A stretch of 54,920 nt of DNA from Oscillibacter sp. (GTDB taxonomy: Bacteria; Bacillota; Clostridia; Oscillospirales; Oscillospiraceae): positions 1 to 54,920 of the forward strand of contig JAAWGR010000015.1 in the NCBI GenBank assembly GCA_022795445.1, read 5' to 3'. The notes below the pieces were generated by a model. The model saw nothing but the letters and a program-made list of their open reading frames with translations. It was not told the origin of the DNA and searched no databases. Position 1 is the first letter of the stretch. Each line of letters begins with the position of its first letter. Shown here in pieces: positions 51,985-54,920 of the stretch. A program made the translations under genes and the position numbers.

Positions 51985-52926
51985 ATGATTAAACAAATTG
52001 CCGTAATTGGCGCAGGTACTATGGGCCATGGGGTCGCCCATACCTTTGCACGGCATGGATATAAAGTGAACTTGTATGATTCTTTTTCGGCCAGTCTGGA
52101 ATCAGCGCCGAAGAAAATGAAGAACGAGCTCCAGTTTATGGTGGATGAGGATTATATCACCTGTGAGGAGATGGAGCGTGCGCTGAATAATATCAAACTG
52201 TCCGGCGACCTGGCGGAAAGTGTTCAGACAGCCGATTATGTGATTGAGGCCATTCCTGAGCGGATAGATCTGAAGAAGGAACTGTTTGCCAGTCTGGATG
52301 CGTACTGTCCAGCCCATACTGTTTTTGCCAGCAATACATCATCTCTCAAACTGGGGGATATTGTTGCGGATTTGCCGGAGGAGCGGAAAAAGCACTGTAT
52401 GATTTCCCACTGGTACAACCCTGCTTATCTGATTCCGATTGTTGAACTGTCCAAATTTGGCAATATGGATGAGGATGTATTCCAGGACGTTTATAATCTG
52501 TACGTCAACAGCGGGAAAAAACCGGTATGCGTATGCAAGGATATTCCCGGCATGATCGCCAACCGTCTTCTCCACGCGCTGGCCCGGGAGGCGTTTCACC
52601 TGGTGGAAATCGGTGCGGGCTCGCCGGAGGATATTGACAACGCAATGAAGTTTGGTCCTTGCTTCCGCAGCGCTACCACCGGAATTCTGGAGGTAGTTGA
52701 CCTGGGCGGAGTGGATATCTGGCTGGCTGGCGAGGACAACATCCTGCCGGCTCTGGACAATTCTGATAAAGCCTGCGACATGCTGCGGAACTTGGCTAAG
52801 GAAGGCCGTATGGGTGTGAAGAACGGCAAAGGATTTTTCGAGTATCCTGGAGACCGGGCTGCAGAGGTTCAGGATGCTTTCTTTAAGCGTCTGGTGATAC
52901 AACTGAAAGCCAGCGCCCACTACTGA
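51985..52926 (+). CDS. 3-Hydroxyacyl-CoA dehydrogenase-family 3-hydroxyacid dehydrogenase
   Basis: A 313-residue NAD-dependent enzyme of the 3-hydroxybutyryl-CoA dehydrogenase superfamily. The Rossmann motif 'IAVIGAGTMGHGVAHTFARHG' is at residues 5-25, and 'FASNTSSLKLGDI' precedes a 'ISHWYNPAYLIPIVEL' segment. 'HWYNP' in place of the usual 'HFFNP' resembles free-acid dehydrogenases such as L-carnitine or L-gulonate dehydrogenase. Next to a BKACE gene and an acid transporter, oxidation of a free 3-hydroxy acid to a 3-keto acid is the likely step. Confidence 0.88.
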   Translation: MIKQIAVIGAGTMGHGVAHTFARHGYKVNLYDSFSASLESAPKKMKNELQFMVDEDYITCEEMERALNNIKLSGDLAESVQTADYVIEAIPERIDLKKELFASLDAYCPAHTVFASNTSSLKLGDIVADLPEERKKHCMISHWYNPAYLIPIVELSKFGNMDEDVFQDVYNLYVNSGKKPVCVCKDIPGMIANRLLHALAREAFHLVEIGAGSPEDIDNAMKFGPCFRSATTGILEVVDLGGVDIWLAGEDNILPALDNSDKACDMLRNLAKEGRMGVKNGKGFFEYPGDRAAEVQDAFFKRLVIQLKASAHY

Positions 52927-52986
52927 GCCCGTCCGAACGTATTATCCAATGAGAAATGCACCTGTAAGAAAGCGAGGATCATCACT

Positions 52987-53838
52987 ATGGCAGATTTCAG
53001 CAACAAGCGGATCATCACCGTGGCTACGACTGGCGCGTGGCCCCAGAAGTCCAACAATCCCAACCTGCCTACTCAGCCTGAGGAGATTGCCGAGGAGGTC
53101 TACGGCTGCTGGAAAGAGGGCGCGGCTATTGCACACATTCACATCCGCGACGAAAAAGACCAGGACTCCATGCGGGTAGATATTTTCAAAAAAGTAATTG
53201 ATACCCTCAAGGGCCGCCATCCTGACTGTGACATCATTTTAAATCTCACCGCCGCCGGCGGCATCCAGAATTCGGAAGAAGACCGGTTGGCTCCCTTTAT
53301 CACCCTGAAACCGGAGATGGCCAGTTTTGACTGCGGAACGATGAACTGGATGCATATGGGTGTTTTTAACAACAACCCTCCCTTTTTGATGAAAATGGGC
53401 GCCGCCATGCAGGAAAACGGTGTCAAGCCGGAGGTAGAAGTCTTTGATATTGGCATGATCCATGAGGCGGTATGGTATTGTAAGAATGGTTATCTGAAAG
53501 CGCCAGTTCACTTCCAATTCTGCATGGGCTGTGCGGGCGGAATTCCCGCCGCCGCAGAAAATGTAATCCTCATGCGCAATGTTCTGCGGGAGGTCATGCC
53601 GGATTCTACCTGGTCAGCCTTTGGCGTCGGCAAGGGCGCCATGGAGGTCATGTACACCGCCATTGCCAGCGGAGGAAACATCCGCGTAGGTATGGAGGAC
53701 AACATCGTCTACAAGAAAGGTGAGCTGGCACAGAGCAATATGCAGCTCATTGCCCGGGCCCGTCGGGTTGTGGAAGAATTTGGATGTGAGGCCGCCACTC
53801 CAGATGAAGCCCGAAAGATCCTGGGCCTGAAAAACTGA
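52987..53838 (+). CDS. Beta-keto acid cleavage enzyme (BKACE, DUF849)
   Basis: A 283-residue zinc enzyme of the BKACE family. It joins a beta-keto acid with acetyl-CoA and splits it to acetoacetate and a new acyl-CoA. The zinc histidines are His50 and His52 in 'AIAHIHIRD'. 'TVATTGAWPQ' (11-20) and 'GVGKGAMEVMYTAIASGGNIRVGMEDN' near 210-236 carry the other active-site residues. Together with the dehydrogenase, it could degrade carnitine (via dehydrocarnitine) or another 3-hydroxy acid. Specificity cannot be set by motif alone. Confidence 0.92.
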   Translation: MADFSNKRIITVATTGAWPQKSNNPNLPTQPEEIAEEVYGCWKEGAAIAHIHIRDEKDQDSMRVDIFKKVIDTLKGRHPDCDIILNLTAAGGIQNSEEDRLAPFITLKPEMASFDCGTMNWMHMGVFNNNPPFLMKMGAAMQENGVKPEVEVFDIGMIHEAVWYCKNGYLKAPVHFQFCMGCAGGIPAAAENVILMRNVLREVMPDSTWSAFGVGKGAMEVMYTAIASGGNIRVGMEDNIVYKKGELAQSNMQLIARARRVVEEFGCEAATPDEARKILGLKN

Positions 53839-53853
53839 ACCTTCGCAGGAAAG

Positions 53854-53891
53854 CCAGAATTCTTGATTTTTCAAGAATTCTGGTTTCTTTT
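53854..53891 (+). terminator. Terminator of the sigma-54 TRAP/BKACE operon
   Basis: CCAGAATTCTTGA (53854-53866) pairs perfectly with TCAAGAATTCTGG (53871-53883) around TTTT and is followed by TTTCTTTTG. It lies 15 bases after the BKACE stop. Confidence 0.9.
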
Positions 53892-54022
53892 GTATTATAA
53901 AGAATGTGGCAAAATGAAACAGGCTGGAAAAACGGAGACCAGCCAACAAGCGCCGCCGGCGACTTATATATCAGAGGCCGGTGCGCTGGATATATACACC
54001 GGTGCATGACGGTCTGTGATAA

Positions 54023-54233
54023 TCAGCATCTATAAATAGAGGTTTTGACCTCTTTGACATGATGCGTACGCATATTATCCATGATGACAATATCCCCTTC
54101 GTGCAGTGTGGGAATGAGCGTGTTTTTGAGATAGTCCAGAAATTTTTCGCGGGTTGTTCCACCGCCGTAAATCGTATAGGCCGTCTCCCCGACCTGGTAG
54201 CAGAACCGTACTCCGCCCGTGGCCAGGGCAAGT
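54023..54233 (-). pseudogene. IS630-family transposase fragment
   Basis: The minus strand encodes 'GVRFCYQVGETAYTIYGGGTT', 'REKFLDYLKNTLIPTLHEGD' and 'IVIMDNMRTHHVKEV', the middle part of an IS630/Tc1 DDE transposase, with the second Asp in MDNM. It stops at a TGA at 54023-54025, where the C-terminal third should begin, and its N-terminal side is replaced by an unrelated TnpV-like sequence. No terminal inverted repeats were found. The flanking 53892-54022 stretch shows no gene. Confidence 0.75.
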
Positions 54234-54500
54234 ATGGCCTGTTGCGGTTGCAGGATCTGAAAGAGTGTCGTTCCATCGTTTGGACTGAACTAGTGATGGA
54301 GGGCAAGCTGTATCCCCATTTGCTGGAAACCGGGGATGTTGCCCAAGACCTGTTGGACAGCATGATGCCAGGGATGGCAAAGGAGGCCGGGGTTTACCGA
54401 GGACTTTAACGCCCATGACCCCATGCGCTGGGCTGGACTGATGAATTGCTGCATAGCCCAGGTAGAAGAAATTATTTTTGCGGAGTTGATATACTGCTGA
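54226..54500 (+). pseudogene. TnpV-like element protein fragment, frameshifted
   Basis: The plus strand reads 'GKYGLLRLQDLKECRSIVW', 'MEGKLYPHLLETGDVAQDLL' and 'MMPGMAKEAGV'. One base out of frame it continues 'TEDFNAHDPMRWAGLMNCC' and 'AQVEEIIFAELIY' to a TGA at 54498-54500. This matches the central and C-terminal parts of TnpV proteins of Clostridia transposons. A single inserted base near 54398 explains the break. The N-terminal 40-50 residues are missing and replaced by the IS630 fragment. Confidence 0.75.
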
Positions 54501-54513
54501 ATTGGCTTATCCG

Positions 54514-54542
54514 TGGACAAAATTCCCTTCATGTGGTATGAT
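54514..54542 (+). promoter_or_regulatory. Promoter of the last gene
   Basis: TGGACA (54514-54519) and TATGAT (54537-54542) are spaced by 17 bases. An excellent ribosome site (AAAGGAGGTGA, 54552-54562) follows directly. Confidence 0.7.
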
Positions 54543-54567
54543 AGCCCGCAGAAAGGAGGTGACTGCT

Positions 54568-54920
54568 GTGCTCACGCTGGAGGATTACCTGACCGCATTT
54601 GTCGGTTCTCTGACAGCCCATGCCGCTTTGGCAGTCTACCTGTTTGTGATGATGGATGTGGGGGGGTGGCGGATACTGAAAAAGCTGCCCGCCTTGCTGC
54701 TCTCCCCCTTGGCGGCCTCCTTGCTGCAGGTGGGCCTATATGTGTTCATCCCCGGCCACGTGCTGGTCCGCTACTACATAAGCTCCTTCGCCGTCCTGCT
54801 GATGTGTACCTTTTGGGCCCAGTGGGCCTGGCGAACCGAATTCTGGAGGGCCTTTTCCGCCGTATGTATGGGAGGCGTGTTTCAAGTGTCCACGTCCTGC
54901 CTATCCCAGATCCTGCTCCT
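54568..54920 (+). CDS. Membrane protein, partial, possibly sensor kinase N-terminus
   Basis: A GTG at 54568 follows a full AAAGGAGGTGA site. The open frame runs off the window end after 117 codons. It encodes at least three to four hydrophobic helices, such as 'LTAHAALAVYLFVMMD', 'LSPLAASLLQVGLYVFIPG' and 'SSFAVLLMCTFWAQWAW'. The layout, short loops and GTG start resemble the multi-helix N-terminal sensor of AgrC/GHKL-type histidine kinases of Clostridia. No kinase domain is visible inside the window, so this identity is only a suggestion. Confidence 0.6.
   Translation, partial: MLTLEDYLTAFVGSLTAHAALAVYLFVMMDVGGWRILKKLPALLLSPLAASLLQVGLYVFIPGHVLVRYYISSFAVLLMCTFWAQWAWRTEFWRAFSAVCMGGVFQVSTSCLSQILL

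Overview
The window looks like chromosome of a gut-type, spore-forming anaerobe of the Bacillota (Clostridia, probably Oscillospiraceae). The reasons are strong GGAGG-type ribosome binding sites, moderately high GC, a bofA/yaaL/tadA cluster, an L13-S9 operon, a MobV/serine-recombinase integrated element typical of this group, and several DctP-type and sugar-binding lipoproteins. The assignment is inferred from gene content only.

Layout. (1) 1-3990: a cobalamin riboswitch with a terminator, then a btuFCD-type corrinoid ABC importer, a CGGC-domain protein and the first third of a cobaltochelatase (cbiK). (2) About 3990-10800: an integrated mobilizable element that cuts off cbiK. It carries a MobV-type oriT, a sigma factor, an XRE regulator, a P4-type primase/helicase with iteron-like repeats, a small HTH protein, a MobV relaxase, a TnpW-like protein and a large serine recombinase that has lost its zinc ribbon and reading frame. 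(3) 10810-17300: rpsI-rplM, a lincosamide nucleotidyltransferase gene, bofA-yaaL, tadA, two decayed genes (a secreted esterase-like protein and a Vat-type acetyltransferase), and an SOS-type umuC-yolD pair. (4) 17495-25349: an IclR regulator divergent from a TRAP transporter, MaoC hydratase, family I CoA-transferase and FAD flavoprotein operon, with a perfect operator palindrome on the promoter. (5) 25544-46906: a sugar-catabolic region. A leftward pfkB-dhaK-dhaL operon faces a rightward ribose-type ABC importer followed by mtnK-like kinase and mtnA-like isomerase genes. After a DeoR regulator comes a bacterial microcompartment (BMC) operon encoding a split transketolase, a RuBisCO-like protein, a class II aldolase with a C-terminal tail, PduL, three pentameric shell proteins, an aldehyde dehydrogenase, a PduS-like electron carrier, PduT-like and PduA-like shell proteins, a RbsD/FucU mutarotase and a second class II aldolase. 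(6) 47287-53838: a sigma-54 activator, a matching -24/-12 promoter with an upstream palindrome, and an operon for a second TRAP transporter, a 3-hydroxyacyl-type dehydrogenase and a beta-keto acid cleavage enzyme. (7) 54023-54920: fused IS630 and TnpV remnants, then the start of a membrane protein that runs off the end.

The most interesting system is region 5. Kinase, isomerase and aldolase of the methylthioribose/5-deoxyribose type are the parts of the DHAP shunt for radical-SAM and polyamine by-products. Here they sit beside a complete BMC shell and an aldehyde-to-acyl-phosphate core. My inference is a compartment that breaks a 5-deoxypentose-like or 5-methylthiopentose-like sugar into DHAP and a volatile aldehyde. 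The RuBisCO-like protein and split transketolase would be a second, chemically distinct branch. I know of no described BMC with this combination, but I could not search.
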